From Diplonema papillatum (lineage: Eukaryota > Euglenozoa > Diplonemea > Diplonemida > Diplonemidae), in the NCBI GenBank assembly GCA_030068145.1, contig JAPJBO010000202.1, positions 124,001-188,000 on the forward strand: DNA of 64,000 nucleotides, in the 5' to 3' direction. Below are positions 9,934-20,754 of the stretch, piece after piece; positions within the stretch are counted from its first letter, which is position 1, and the number at the start of each line of letters is the position of its first letter. Under the pieces are notes generated by a model. It was not told where the DNA came from and searched no databases. It worked only from the letters and a program-made list of their open reading frames with translations. Both the position numbers and the translations under genes were made by a program.

Positions 9934-10990
9934 AGGCAAACCCGCGTGCTCTCCCGCTAACGGCGGTCGCAGTGTTCGCGGAACGCGGTACGCCGACGGC
10001 GCGACGCATGCTCGAAGCTGCGCCGCTGGAGATCCGCGTCCGCTCCGCGCACGCACAAGTTGGTTGGAGTTGGCTGTGCATTCGTCTCCTTTTTTTTTTT
10101 TTTGTTCTTTTGTATGCGTTGGCAAACCGCAGCCCCACATCAGGACAACAGTGAGTGCAGAACAAACTGTCACAACCACGCAGCCGCCAGCAGGGAGGCA
10201 CCACACAGAACCCGGCTGAGTGACAGGAAGGGGAGAAGAAGGGTAAACCGCGGCACGGTACTGCACGGGGACGCGCCTCGCATACAACGGACTCTCTTTC
10301 CCCCCCGCCCCTTCAATTACAAGTTGAAACGTGTGACCGCCTTCATATTGGCAAACGTTGGCAATACCACAGTAGTGGTATAGCCCAAGAAACAGCCCCG
10401 GCTGCGCCAGGCACAGAGGCCAGAGGGAAAAAAGGGCAACCGTCTCGCGCAACAGCGCAGGCCGACACGCCCGCACAGCTGCTAACAGGGAAGCAACAGG
10501 AAAGCACCACACGGAACCCGGCTGGAAGGCCCCAAAGGGGAGTTGTCGGTGCTTTACCAAAGCTGCCCTTGGTCAAACGCCGCCCAGGCCACCCAAACAA
10601 CCAACTATTCTGTACCAGCCGGAGCGGCTCGGTGGAGCATCACTGGATGCAGGACTGCAAGTCGCTGGCTCCCGACCAACGGAACGCAATCACCAACGCC
10701 ACGGCAACGATCGACAACCGTACCCGCCACACAACGGGGAAGCTCGACCGCAAACAGCGCGGCACATAACACTCATTCCACGAAAACGTGTCACAGTTTT
10801 TTGCTTCCTCATATCCGACATGTACAGGTCAAATATTGAGCAAATCCGGTTTTCGGGCAGCACCGGCAAGTCGTAGCGCAGGCGAACCCGAGCGACGTTA
10901 CCGTCACCGTGGGGGCAAAAGGCCCGGCCGAGAGGCCGATGGCACAAACGCAGCCCAGGCGCACAACGGTCCTCGGGGACATGCCACGCT
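9934..10990. other. No gene recognised; LINE 3' flank and spacer
   Basis: This stretch begins with the LINE 3' UTR. A T-run lies near 10089-10102. A short phrase (GCACCACAC.GAACCCGGCTG) appears twice, near 10196 and 10503, suggesting a small duplication. I see no convincing coding frame. Confidence 0.5.
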
Positions 10991-11653
10991 AGCGAAACAC
11001 TTCTTTCTTTCTTTCTTTATTTCTTTACTTATTTCCGTCTTCTTTCTTATTTCCCTCGTCGACCCCCCCCTTCCTATCCCCTAACCTGTGGACCTGTCAC
11101 TCGTGCGCGTGTCTCTTGGCGCAAACGGGCTAGTAACGCCTGACCGTTCCGGATGCTGCTCTTCTGAGCGGCTGAAGGAACGGTGCTTGTTTTTCATTCA
11201 TTCATTCATTCCGCCTTTTTTTTTCAATTCCGGACCAACTTGGCTACTGAAGCAACGAACGAACGGAGTCTCAGCTGGAAAGCTGGCGACCAGGTGGGAA
11301 ACCAATCTAGACGAGTGAACGATAAATTGGAGGCTGGCCTGACTGAAGGGTAATTCCTTCTAGCAGTACTGGTGTACTGTGGGAGGTAGCAACGGGTGGG
11401 GGGTGGGATGTCCTCTGTACATCTAGTCTATGGTTGGGGCTTCACAATTGCGGGTGTGTCATTTACTCTCTTTTGTGTACTGACGTTAGGCGGCCTTCAT
11501 CTTATGTCTTTTGTAATCTTGTTGCTTGTTCAGCAAGGTCTTTACAGGGGGGCGGTGCTACACATTCTATTCTCGTCGTGGGGTAATTGTTAGGGTAGGT
11601 AGTCACAGGTGTGGCTCGTTCTGGCCGTATCTAGGGCAGGTGTGTTCGTTTAT

Positions 11654-14600
11654 CTACTCTTCTGCCGGGAACTCTTTCAGATCTCCGGTCTGTTGGAGAA
11701 ATCTAACGAGGTTCGCACAGTTACCGGGGAGGAAAACATCACTCAATCTCTTGGGGGCTGGGTTGCAAAGGTGTGCCGATCGGGACGGGGCGATTACTGG
11801 GCAAGACATGAGGATGTGGTACAGTACGTTATTTTTGACGGGTGCACCACAGTGCCAGCATTCGGACTTCAGCAAGTGTTCTTTTTTGTTGGCGTCTGTA
11901 CAGAGAAAAGGCTTACTGAGCGGGGAGTGGCCCGTACGTAGCTGGAGAACAGCTACTTCTGCCATACGCGAGAGTGTTGTGGGTAGTTTGGCTGGCAGAG
12001 ATGCCGCTGTCGCTACAAAGTAGTAATTCTGCTCTCGATTGGAGATGTAGCGTTGTTTGACGAACTCGTTGATACGAGCTCGGGAGGATTGGAAATCTAG
12101 GGGGGTTCTAGGAATTGGGTGTGAAGCTGGAGTCACGATCTTGGTCATGTGCTTAGCGACCGTGTCGGCGTACTCGTTGCCCTCTACTCCACAGTGTCCT
12201 GGGACGTATTGGACGTCTATTTTGGCCTTTGTTGCAAATGCTATTTGATTGAATTGTTTGCGAATACTACATGCAACAAGATCAGAGAGTGCGTGTGTGC
12301 CCTTACTGAGCTCCGTGAGGACTGATTGTGAGTCAGAGAGAACTACAATTCTCGGTTGTTGTGCGTTGGCCGTCAAGTGGAGCAGCGCATGGGAAGCAAT
12401 GAGAAGGGCGATCATCTCAGCTCTGCAAGTAGTGGCATAAGCACCACCATCCGCTCCTATCGCTATCTCGGTGGGTGATCTCCTCCATACAAGGAGGCGG
12501 ATGCTTCCGAGAACTATCCTTGGGAGCGTTTTCAACTTTTCGACGCACAGCAGGTCAGGGTTCGAAACTCTGATGTAACAGGAGCAACCGGTCCGGTCTT
12601 TGCCGGTTGATTTGGAGCCGTCTGTATAGGCTTCAAAATCTGCCCGGCCCAGTTCTGCCAGCCTGATCAGGGTTAGACGCTTGTTCTCTGACTTCGACTT
12701 TTTTTTTGCTACGCCGTGTATGGCTGTATGAAAAGAGGCAAAAGGAGAGTCAACATAGTCATGATCGACTGGGCGGCAGCGCAAATCCTGTCGTGCGACG
12801 TCGAGTAGTCCTGCGTCGGCTATGAGCTCGATGGCGGCGGTCTTGTACGATGGGGATGTGGTGATGATCGACTTGCAGATGTTGTGGGCGCTGGTGCCAG
12901 GTTGCCGGATGAGCCTTTCGTAGAGGATTGCTCTGAGCTTCGAGAAGCAGAGTTCGAGCGGAAGAGTGCCGGTTTCGAGATGTAGAGCTTGTAGAGGCGT
13001 GGATTGCGGAAGCCCTGAGATGAGACGAAGTGCTCTATTCTGATCACGAGCGAGGGCCTGTATCGTATCCGGACTGAGCGAAGCACTGTATACGGCAGCA
13101 CCATAGTTGAGGACGGGAAGGACGTATGAAAGATAAACCGGTCGCAGTATATGCAATTGAGAGCTTCTCATGGCCGACGACAGCAGGCGCAGTACCGAGA
13201 GCCTTGCGTTGAAGCGCTGACGTATCTTCGTCGCATGTACCTCGAAGCTAAGGAAGCTGTCGAAGGTGACGCCGAGGAAGCGCGCGGAAGTCACGTTCGG
13301 AATGCAGGCGCAGGTGGTGAAGAGCACTTTGTCAAAGGATCGAATACATGACATCAGGTGGGAGTAGTTGGAGATGCCTAAGCCATTGCACTCGACTATT
13401 TTACGGCCGTCCAGGGTTAACAGCTGCTGGTCGCGTGTACGAGTCGCCTTGTCGGTGAGGTCGAACAACAGGTTGGTGCCATCAAATAAGTCGGTTGGAA
13501 CGAGATTGAGACTCTTTAGCTTGTCCTTGTCGACTATTGTGTCGCGGGAGGAGGACGGGAAGAAGACGGTGACGTTCTCGATGTTCGTTTCCGCGTGCGA
13601 TGGGATGTACATCAGCTTCGTCTTCTCGAAGGAAATGTTCAGGACAAATCGTTTGGCCCACTTGTCGATAGCGTCAACAACCGCTTGTGTTTTCACTTTT
13701 AGCTCCGATAGGTTTAGATGACTCAGAACGACTGCCAGATCATCGGCAAATAATGAAAGCGTGATGCCCGGGAACAGCATTTCGAGTTCGAGAGCGAGGG
13801 AGTCAATGTAGCACAAGAACAGTGCTGGGGCGAGGACAGTCCCCTGTGGAACCCCTTTCTCGAAGTCGTAATACTTCCCCAGCCTGTCGTTGACCTTGAC
13901 CGCTGCGCGCCGCTTGCGAAGAAACTCGCAGATCCAACGTAACATGCGACCGCAGACACCTTTTTTCCGAAGTTCTCCCGTGAGAATGCTTTTGACGACC
14001 CTATCAAAGGCCTTGGTGATGTCAAAGAGCAGGAGAACAGAGCGCTTGCCGTTGTCTTTGGCCGCCTGCAGAGAGAGCTGCACGGCTGAGATCTGTTCCT
14101 CTGCTGATCTACCCTTCTGGAAGCCCGCTTGTGCCGGGTGTAGTCTTCCTTCCAACAGGTTCGACAGACGGTTGTTGACGAGGCGTTCCAGTAGTTTCGC
14201 GATACAACTGGTCAGTGCAATCGGGCGGTAGGCGTCAAGTTGATCTGCACTTTTCCCCGGCTTCAGGAGCATCATCATGTGCGCATCGCGCCAGACCGCA
14301 GGTACCACCCCATTTTCGTATGAGAGGTTGAAGAGGCGCAGGAGGGTGGAACGCGTAGGCTGGCTTAGGTTTTGCAACATGACATTATTGATACCATCAG
14401 GCCCGCAGCTGGTAGTTGGATCAAGAGCAGAGATGCATCTATCTAGCTCATGCATGGTGAATGGTTTGTCGTGGGTGCGGTGAGATGAGGAGTCAACGAG
14501 ACGAGGGGTTGGCGCACCAGAACACACGCTAGCTAGATGATTCCCCATCGCGTTCGCTTTGCGGGCATCGTCGAATTCCAATGTACCGTTGACGTATAAG

Positions 14601-16069
14601 GGCGGTATGTGTAGGTCGGTCGTACGACCGTCCAGGCGTTTTATAGCGGTGAACGCCTGCTTGGTATTTGAAAGCCGCGACAGATGCTTGGTCGAACGCT
14701 CCAGCGTAGCCCTTTTGGAATCAGAAATCAGCATGTTAATCCTACTCTGAGTCGCAGCAATGGAGGCCTCTGTCTCACTCGTGCACAAGTTCACGTTCTT
14801 CAGCTCAGCTAAGCGGATCCTGAGGCGGTCTCGCAAGGCAATAGCATCCTCTATCTCTGGGTTGAACCAGGGCTTACCTCGCCTCTTGCTTTCCAGTGGG
14901 ACGCATTTGTTTCTAGCGGACCTCATGGCGTGGGCGAAGGCGCGTGCCAGCTTGTTCGTGTCGTGGACGTTGGATAAGTGAAGCTGCAGGTGGTCGAGCT
15001 GGCTAGTGAAGTCTTCCCATTTCGCCTTCGCCCAGTCGAACGACCTTGCTTTCCCACCAGCCGTGGAATGAGCATAAGTGAGGGAGGCCAGCATTGGTGC
15101 GTGATCTGACCCGCCAGTGTCAAGAGTCCTCCACCCTGATTCAAGTTGAGCAGGAACAAGGAAGATATCAGGTGACGTTTTTGAACAGGGCCGAGTATGA
15201 ACATCGGGATCGTTGAGACAGACGAGGTCAGAGCACAAGATCCATTCTGCGAATTTGCGGCTCTTCACGTCTCGTTCGTCAGCACCGTTCTCCCACATCG
15301 GGTGATGAAAGTTGAAGTCCCCCGCTATAATAGCATTGGCGGTCGGAAGTAGTGCTGCGTTGAACTGGTCAGTCCGAGTCTCCCCCGCGTTGCGATGCAC
15401 TATAGGCGGTCGGTAGATGTTGATTAGAAGTAGAGGGGTGTTGTTCGATAGGGTGACTTCGATATCGAGCCTCTCGGTTGGGTCGGTTGGGCTTGAAAGT
15501 GCAACGTCCGTCTTTCGTGAGTAGACGATGCCGTCGCGGATCAACGTCAGCAGACCACCAGAGGCTATGGCGGAAGGCGTGTGTGAGTTTCTCGGTACTG
15601 ATCTCTCTCGCCATTCGGTACGGTACCCAGGCACAATAATCGGGTCGGAGGGCCGCACGAACACTTCTTGAAGCAATGCGACATCCACGTTGTATTTCGC
15701 GAGAATGAACAAGATGTAACGCATTCGAACCTTCCAGCTGTGGCAGTTGAACGAGAGGACACGCAGCGTTCCGTCACGATGAGGGCCCGGGTTAGGATGG
15801 ATGTCCCCGCAGGTGGTCAGGAGGCGTCCGTGGGGTGAAGAGCGTCGAGGGCGTGCAGCGAGTCTGGTTAAGGCACACAGCGAGGAGGGTGCAGAACTGC
15901 TTGGGGTTGGTTGTGGAGGTTGGCCGCTGAGATCTGGTTTCGGACGTGGGCTTGAATGTGGTACAGGACCAGAGGAAGAGGCCATCTTCGCTGGAGCATT
16001 GGTCGATGAGACGGTGGGAACGGTTGAGTCGGCAGTACGGATGTCTTGAACGGGGAAGGCGCCATTCAT
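11654..16069 (-). CDS. LINE ORF2: endonuclease, reverse transcriptase, RNase H
   Basis: This ORF would drive target-primed reverse transcription of the element. It has 1471 residues from the first ATG, with no internal stop. After a Pro/Ser-rich start, residues about 88-96 read CGDIHPNPGP, resembling the end of a 2A peptide. An endonuclease/exonuclease/phosphatase domain follows with FNCHSW, LLQEV, GDFNFHHP and SDHAPM, so the catalytic Glu, Asp, Asn and His are present. The reverse transcriptase shows LLFDITKAFD and the FADD box. RNase H has YTDGS, CRAEMIALLIA, LSDSQSV and GNEYAD. A CWHCG...HILMSC knuckle follows. The frame upstream stays open to a TTG at 16096, but the ATG at 16067-16069 is preferred. 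All catalytic boxes I can check are intact, so recent activity is possible. Confidence 0.95.
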   Translation of the reverse strand: MNGAFPVQDIRTADSTVPTVSSTNAPAKMASSSGPVPHSSPRPKPDLSGQPPQPTPSSSAPSSLCALTRLAARPRRSSPHGRLLTTCGDIHPNPGPHRDGTLRVLSFNCHSWKVRMRYILFILAKYNVDVALLQEVFVRPSDPIIVPGYRTEWRERSVPRNSHTPSAIASGGLLTLIRDGIVYSRKTDVALSSPTDPTERLDIEVTLSNNTPLLLINIYRPPIVHRNAGETRTDQFNAALLPTANAIIAGDFNFHHPMWENGADERDVKSRKFAEWILCSDLVCLNDPDVHTRPCSKTSPDIFLVPAQLESGWRTLDTGGSDHAPMLASLTYAHSTAGGKARSFDWAKAKWEDFTSQLDHLQLHLSNVHDTNKLARAFAHAMRSARNKCVPLESKRRGKPWFNPEIEDAIALRDRLRIRLAELKNVNLCTSETEASIAATQSRINMLISDSKRATLERSTKHLSRLSNTKQAFTAIKRLDGRTTDLHIPPLYVNGTLEFDDARKANAMGNHLASVCSGAPTPRLVDSSSHRTHDKPFTMHELDRCISALDPTTSCGPDGINNVMLQNLSQPTRSTLLRLFNLSYENGVVPAVWRDAHMMMLLKPGKSADQLDAYRPIALTSCIAKLLERLVNNRLSNLLEGRLHPAQAGFQKGRSAEEQISAVQLSLQAAKDNGKRSVLLLFDITKAFDRVVKSILTGELRKKGVCGRMLRWICEFLRKRRAAVKVNDRLGKYYDFEKGVPQGTVLAPALFLCYIDSLALELEMLFPGITLSLFADDLAVVLSHLNLSELKVKTQAVVDAIDKWAKRFVLNISFEKTKLMYIPSHAETNIENVTVFFPSSSRDTIVDKDKLKSLNLVPTDLFDGTNLLFDLTDKATRTRDQQLLTLDGRKIVECNGLGISNYSHLMSCIRSFDKVLFTTCACIPNVTSARFLGVTFDSFLSFEVHATKIRQRFNARLSVLRLLSSAMRSSQLHILRPVYLSYVLPVLNYGAAVYSASLSPDTIQALARDQNRALRLISGLPQSTPLQALHLETGTLPLELCFSKLRAILYERLIRQPGTSAHNICKSIITTSPSYKTAAIELIADAGLLDVARQDLRCRPVDHDYVDSPFASFHTAIHGVAKKKSKSENKRLTLIRLAELGRADFEAYTDGSKSTGKDRTGCSCYIRVSNPDLLCVEKLKTLPRIVLGSIRLLVWRRSPTEIAIGADGGAYATTCRAEMIALLIASHALLHLTANAQQPRIVVLSDSQSVLTELSKGTHALSDLVACSIRKQFNQIAFATKAKIDVQYVPGHCGVEGNEYADTVAKHMTKIVTPASHPIPRTPLDFQSSRARINEFVKQRYISNREQNYYFVATAASLPAKLPTTLSRMAEVAVLQLRTGHSPLSKPFLCTDANKKEHLLKSECWHCGAPVKNNVLYHILMSCPVIAPSRSAHLCNPAPKRLSDVFLPGNCANLVRFLQQTGDLKEFPAEE

Positions 16070-16102
16070 GTTGGTGCAATCAGATTTTAGGGACAATGAA
16101 CG

Positions 16103-16366
16103 TCACTTCTTCTTCGTCTGCTTCTTCGCCACCGAAGATTTCGATTCGGCCTCCGGGGGCGTTGCTTCGCGGCTTCTCTTCGGTGCGTTCTTCGCCTTCG
16201 GGGCCGACTTCGCTGAGGCCTTAGACCTTGGCGATGAATTCCGGTTTTCGTCACCCTCGTCGCTGGAGTCATCGTCGAGGTCAGTGTCGATACTGGCGTT
16301 GCCGCGGTCGAGGAGCTTTTTGAACATGCTCCGATTTTCTTCCTGCGTCTCCTTCCGCCCCAGCAT
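16103..16366 (-). CDS. LINE ORF1 remnant, basic C-terminal part
   Basis: An 87-residue frame from the ATG at 16364-16366 ends 34 bases before the ORF2 ATG, the usual place for a LINE ORF1. It runs from MLGRKETQEEN through an acidic patch (DTDLDDDSSDEGDEN) to a Lys/Arg/Ser-rich end (SVAKKQTKKK). No gag-like knuckle or RRM is visible. The frame stays open further upstream through tRNA-like DNA and satellite, but that part is unlikely to be original. Probably a truncated ORF1. Confidence 0.5.
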   Translation of the reverse strand: MLGRKETQEENRSMFKKLLDRGNASIDTDLDDDSSDEGDENRNSSPRSKASAKSAPKAKNAPKRSREATPPEAESKSSVAKKQTKKK

Positions 16367-16384
16367 TAATTTGTGGTCGAGTTG

Positions 16385-16510
16385 ACAGTGCGGCGTACCT
16401 CTACGGTGAGTGGCACAGGTTCGAATCCCGCCACGGTCCATTTTTTCACCAGTGCAGCGGACCTCTACCCTGAGGGCACAGGTTCGAATCCCGCCAGGGT
16501 CATTTTTTTC
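16385..16510 (+). repeat. Two tandem tRNA-like fragments with T-runs
   Basis: Two related segments, about 16385-16445 and 16452-16508, each carry CAGTGC.GCG..CCTCTAC, a perfect B-box-like GGTTCGAATCC and a run of six to seven T. They lack a normal D arm. They resemble the segment in the 33-bp-flanked insert near 5.6 kb. Confidence 0.6.
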
Positions 16511-16592
16511 ACCAGATTTTCCCGCACCATTTTCGAGCACTTTCATCGAAATTCTGAAGCCATCGGCGACAGTGGTCCGTGACCGGTCCGGA

Positions 16593-19500
16593 AACGTCAG
16601 TTTGAGGGTTGTCCCACTTTTTGGGTCACTAAAACTGACGTTTGAGGGTTGTCCCACTTTTTTGGATCACCAATACTGACGTTTTAGGGTTGTCCCACTT
16701 TTTTCGATCACCAAAACTGACGTTTGAGGGTTGTCCCACTTTTTTGGATCACCAATACTGACGTTTGAGGGTTGTCCCACTTCTTTGGGGCTATAAAACT
16801 AACGTTTGAGGGTTGTCCCACTTTTTTGGATCACCAATACTGACGTTTGAGGGTTGTCCCACATTTTTGGATCACCAATACTGACGTTTGAGGGTTGTCC
16901 CACTTCTTTGGGCACTAAACTAACGTTTGAGGGTTGTCCCACTTTTTTGGGTCACCAATACTGACGTTTGAGGGTTGTCCCACTTTTTTGGATCACGAAA
17001 ACTGACGTTTGAGGGTTGTCCCACATTTTTGGATCACCAATACTGACGTTTGAGGGTTGTCCCACTTCTTTGGGGCTATAAAACTAACGTTTGAGGGTTG
17101 TCCCACTTTTTTGGATCACCAATACTGACGTTTGAGGGTTGTCCCACATTTTTGGATCACCAATACTGACGTTTGAGGGTTGTCCCACTTCTTTGGGGCA
17201 CTAAAACTAACGTTTGAGGGTTGTCCCACTTTTTTGGGTCACCAATACTGACGTTTGAGGGTTGTCCCACTTTTTTGGATCACGAAAACTGACGTTTGAG
17301 GGTTGTCCCACTTTTTTGGATCACCAATACTGACGTTTGAGGGTTGTCCCACATTTTTGGATCACCAATACTGACGTTTGAGGGTTGTCCCACTTTTTTG
17401 GATCACGAAAACTGACGTTTGAGGGTTGTCCCACTTTTTTGGTCACCAATACTGACGTTTGAGGGTTGTCCCACTTTTTTGGATCACCAATACTGACGTT
17501 TGAGGGTTGTCCCACTTTTTGGGGCACTAAAACTAACGTTTGAGGGTTGTCCCACTTTTTTGGGTCACCAATACTGACGTTTGAGGGTTGTCCCACTTTT
17601 TTGGGTCACCAATACTGACGTTTGAGGGTTGTCCCACTTTTTTGGATCACGAAAACTGACGTTTGAGGGTTGTCCCACTTTTTTGGGTCACCAATACTGA
17701 CGTTTGAGGGTTGTCCCACTTTTTTGGATCACCAATACTGACGTTTGAGGGTTGTCCCACTTCTTTGGGGCACTAAAACTAACGTTTGAGGGTTGTCCCA
17801 CTTTTTTGGGTCACCAATACTGACGTTTGAGGGTTGTCCCACTTTTTTGGGTCACCAATACCGACGTTTGAGGGTTGTCCCACTTTTTTGGATCACGAAA
17901 ACTGACGTTTGAGGGTTGTCCCACTTTTTTGGTCACCAATACTGACGTTTGAGGGTTGTCCCACTTTTTTGGATCACCAATACTGACGTTTGAGGGTTGT
18001 CCCACTTTTTTGGGGCACTAAAACTAACGTTTGAGGGTTGTCCCACTTTTTTGGGTCACCAATACTGACGTTTGAGGGTTGTCCCACTTTTTTGGATCAC
18101 GAAAACTGACGTTTGAGGGTTGTCCCACATTTTTGGATGACCAATACTGACGTTTGAGGGTTGTCCCACTTTTTTGGATCACCAATACTGACGTTTTAGG
18201 GTTGTCCCACTTTTTTCGATCACGAAAACTGACGTTTGAGGGTTGTCCCACTTTTGGATCACCAATACTGACGTTTGAGGGTTGTCCCACTTCTTTGGGG
18301 CTATAAAACTAACGTTTGAGGGTTGTGCGACTTTTTTGGATCACCAATACTGACGTTTGAGGGTTGTCCCACATTTTTGGATCACCAATACTGACGTTTG
18401 AGGGTTGTCCCACTTCTTTGGGGCACTAAAACTAACGTTTGAGGGTTGTCCCACTTTTTTGGGTCACCAATACTGACGTTTGAGGGTTGTCCCACTTTTT
18501 TGGATCACGAAAACTGACGTTTGAGGGTTGTCCCACATTTTTGGATCACCAATACTGACGTTTGAGGGTTGTCCCACTTTTTTGGATCACCAATACTGAC
18601 GTTTGAGGGTTGTCCCACTTCTTTGGGCACTAAAACTAACGTTTGAGGGTTGTCCCACTTTTTTGGGTCACCAATACTGACGTTTGAGGGTTGTCCCACT
18701 TTTTTGGGTCACCAATACCGACGTTTGTGGGTTGTCCCACTTTTTTGGATCACGAAAACTGACGTTTGAGGGTTGTCCCACTTTTTTGGGTCACCAATAC
18801 TGACGTTTGAGGGTTGTCCCACTTTTTTGGATCACCAATACTGACGTTTGAGGGTTGTCCCACTTCTTTGGGCACTAAAACTAACGTTTGAGGGTTGTCC
18901 CACTTTTTTGGATCACCAATACTGACGTTTTAGGGTTGTCCCACTTTTTTCGATCACGAAAACTGACGTTTGAGGGTTGTCCCACTTTTTTGGATCACCA
19001 ATACTGACGTTTGAGGGTTGTCCCACTTTTTTGGATCACCAATACTGACGTTTTAGGGTTGTCCCACTTTTTTCGATCACGAAAACTGACGTTTGAGGGT
19101 TGTCCCAACTTTTGGATCACCAATACTGACGTTTGAGGGTTGTCCCACTTCTTTGGGGCTATAAAACTAACGTTTGAGGGTTGTGCGACTTTTTTGGATC
19201 ACCAATACTGACGTTTGAGGGTTGTCCCACATTTTTGGATCACCAATACTGACGTTTGAGGGTTGTCCCACTTCTTTGGGGCACTAAAACTAACGTTTGA
19301 GGGTTGTCCCACTTTTTTGGGTCACCAATACTGACGTTTGAGGGTTGTCCCACTTTTTTGGATCACGAAAACTGACGTTTGAGGGTTGTCCCACATTTTT
19401 GGATCACCAATACTGACGTTTGAGGGTTGTCCCACATTTTTGGATCACCAATACTGACGTTTGAGGGTTGTCCCACTTCTTTGGGGCACTAAAACTAACG

Positions 19501-20492
19501 TTTGAGGGTTGTCCCACTTTTTTGGGTCACCAATACTGACGTTTGAGGGTTGTCCCACTTTTTTGGATCACGAAAACTGACGTTTGAGGGTTGTCCCACA
19601 TTTTTGGATCACCAATACTGACGTTTGAGGGTTGTCCCACATTTTTGGATCACCAATACTGACGTTTGTGGGTTGTCCCACTTTTTTGGATCACGAAAAC
19701 TGACGTTTGAGGGTTGTCCCACTTTTTTGGGTCACCAATACTGACGTTTGAGGGTTGTCCCATTTTTTTGGATCACCAATACTGACGTTTGAGGGTTGTC
19801 CCACTTCTTTGGGGCACTAAAACTAACGTTTGAGGGTTGTCCCACTTTTTTGGGTCACCAATACTGACGTTTGAGGGTTGTCCCACTTTTTTGGGTCACC
19901 AATACCGACGTTTGTGGGTTGTCCCACTTTTTTGGATCACGAAAACTGACGTTTGAGGGTTGTCCCACTTTTTTGGGTCACCAATACTGACGTTTGAGGG
20001 TTGTCCCACTTTTTTGGATCACCAATACTGACGTTTGAGGGTTGTCCCACTTTTTGGGGCACTAAAACTAACGTTTGAGGGTTGTCCCACTTTTTTGGGT
20101 CACCAATACTGACGTTTGAGGGTTGTCCCACTTTTTTGGGTCACCAATACCGACGTTTGTGGGTTGTCCCACTTTTTTGGATCACGAAAACTGACGTTTG
20201 AGGGTTGTCCCACTTTTTTGGGTCACCAATACTGACGTTTGAGGGTTGTCCCACTTTTTTGGATCACCAATACTGACGTTTGAGGGTTGTCCCACTTCTT
20301 TGGGGCACTAAAACTAACGTTTGAGGGTTGTCCCACTTTTTTGGGTCACCAATACTGACGTTTGAGGGTTGTCCCACTTTTTTGGATCACGAAAACTGAC
20401 GTTTGAGGGTTGTCCCACATTTTTGGATCACCAATACTGACGTTTGAGGGTTGTCCCACTTTTTTGGATCACCAATACTGACGTTTTAGGGA
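16593..20492 (+). repeat. 41-bp satellite, first block
   Basis: Tandem copies of a 41-bp unit, TGACGTTTGAGGGTTGTCCC followed by ACTTTTTTGGATCACCAATAC. Recurrent variants (GGGTCACC, GATCACGAAAAC, GGGGCACTAAAAC, TTTTAGGG) return in blocks, which suggests higher-order copying. The GQPSNVS... reading frames in it are products of the repeat. Confidence 0.97.
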
Positions 20493-20754
20493 GTTTCTGC
20501 TCTTCGTATTGTCTGACGAGAACTGCCTAGAAGAAAGGGAGAAGTAAGAACACGTCTTTGTAACTGATATCACTAGCGCAAGGGAATGTTGAGTGACTGC
20601 CTTAACCCGGGGAAACGAGCTTGGGCGAGGTCACCGGGGGGTTAGGGAGGGTGGGAAAACTTGACTGTTTCTTTGAACCAACCACACCCTGAAGGCTGTG
20701 TAGAGTTCTCTAATCGACTTTCGTGGTGCATCAACTCCCTCAGTGAAACTGTGA
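20493..20754. other. 262-bp non-satellite insert inside the satellite
   Basis: The array breaks after TTTTAGGG and resumes at TTGTCCCAC, so 262 bp of unrelated sequence sit within one unit. No frame, tRNA-type box or clear inverted ends were seen. A one- to two-base AG at both edges is too short to call a target duplication. Confidence 0.8.

Larger units (their letters stand above)
10991..16380 (-). mobile_element. APE-type LINE with RNase H, near full length
   Basis: A minus-strand non-LTR retrotransposon. It contains the end of a basic/acidic ORF1, an ORF2 open for 1471 residues, and about 650 bp of 3' region. On its coding strand this region ends near a run of GAAA-type repeats (plus-strand 11000-11050). 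The 5' limit is unclear because tRNA-like fragments and the 41-bp satellite adjoin it. The ends are estimates. Confidence 0.75.
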
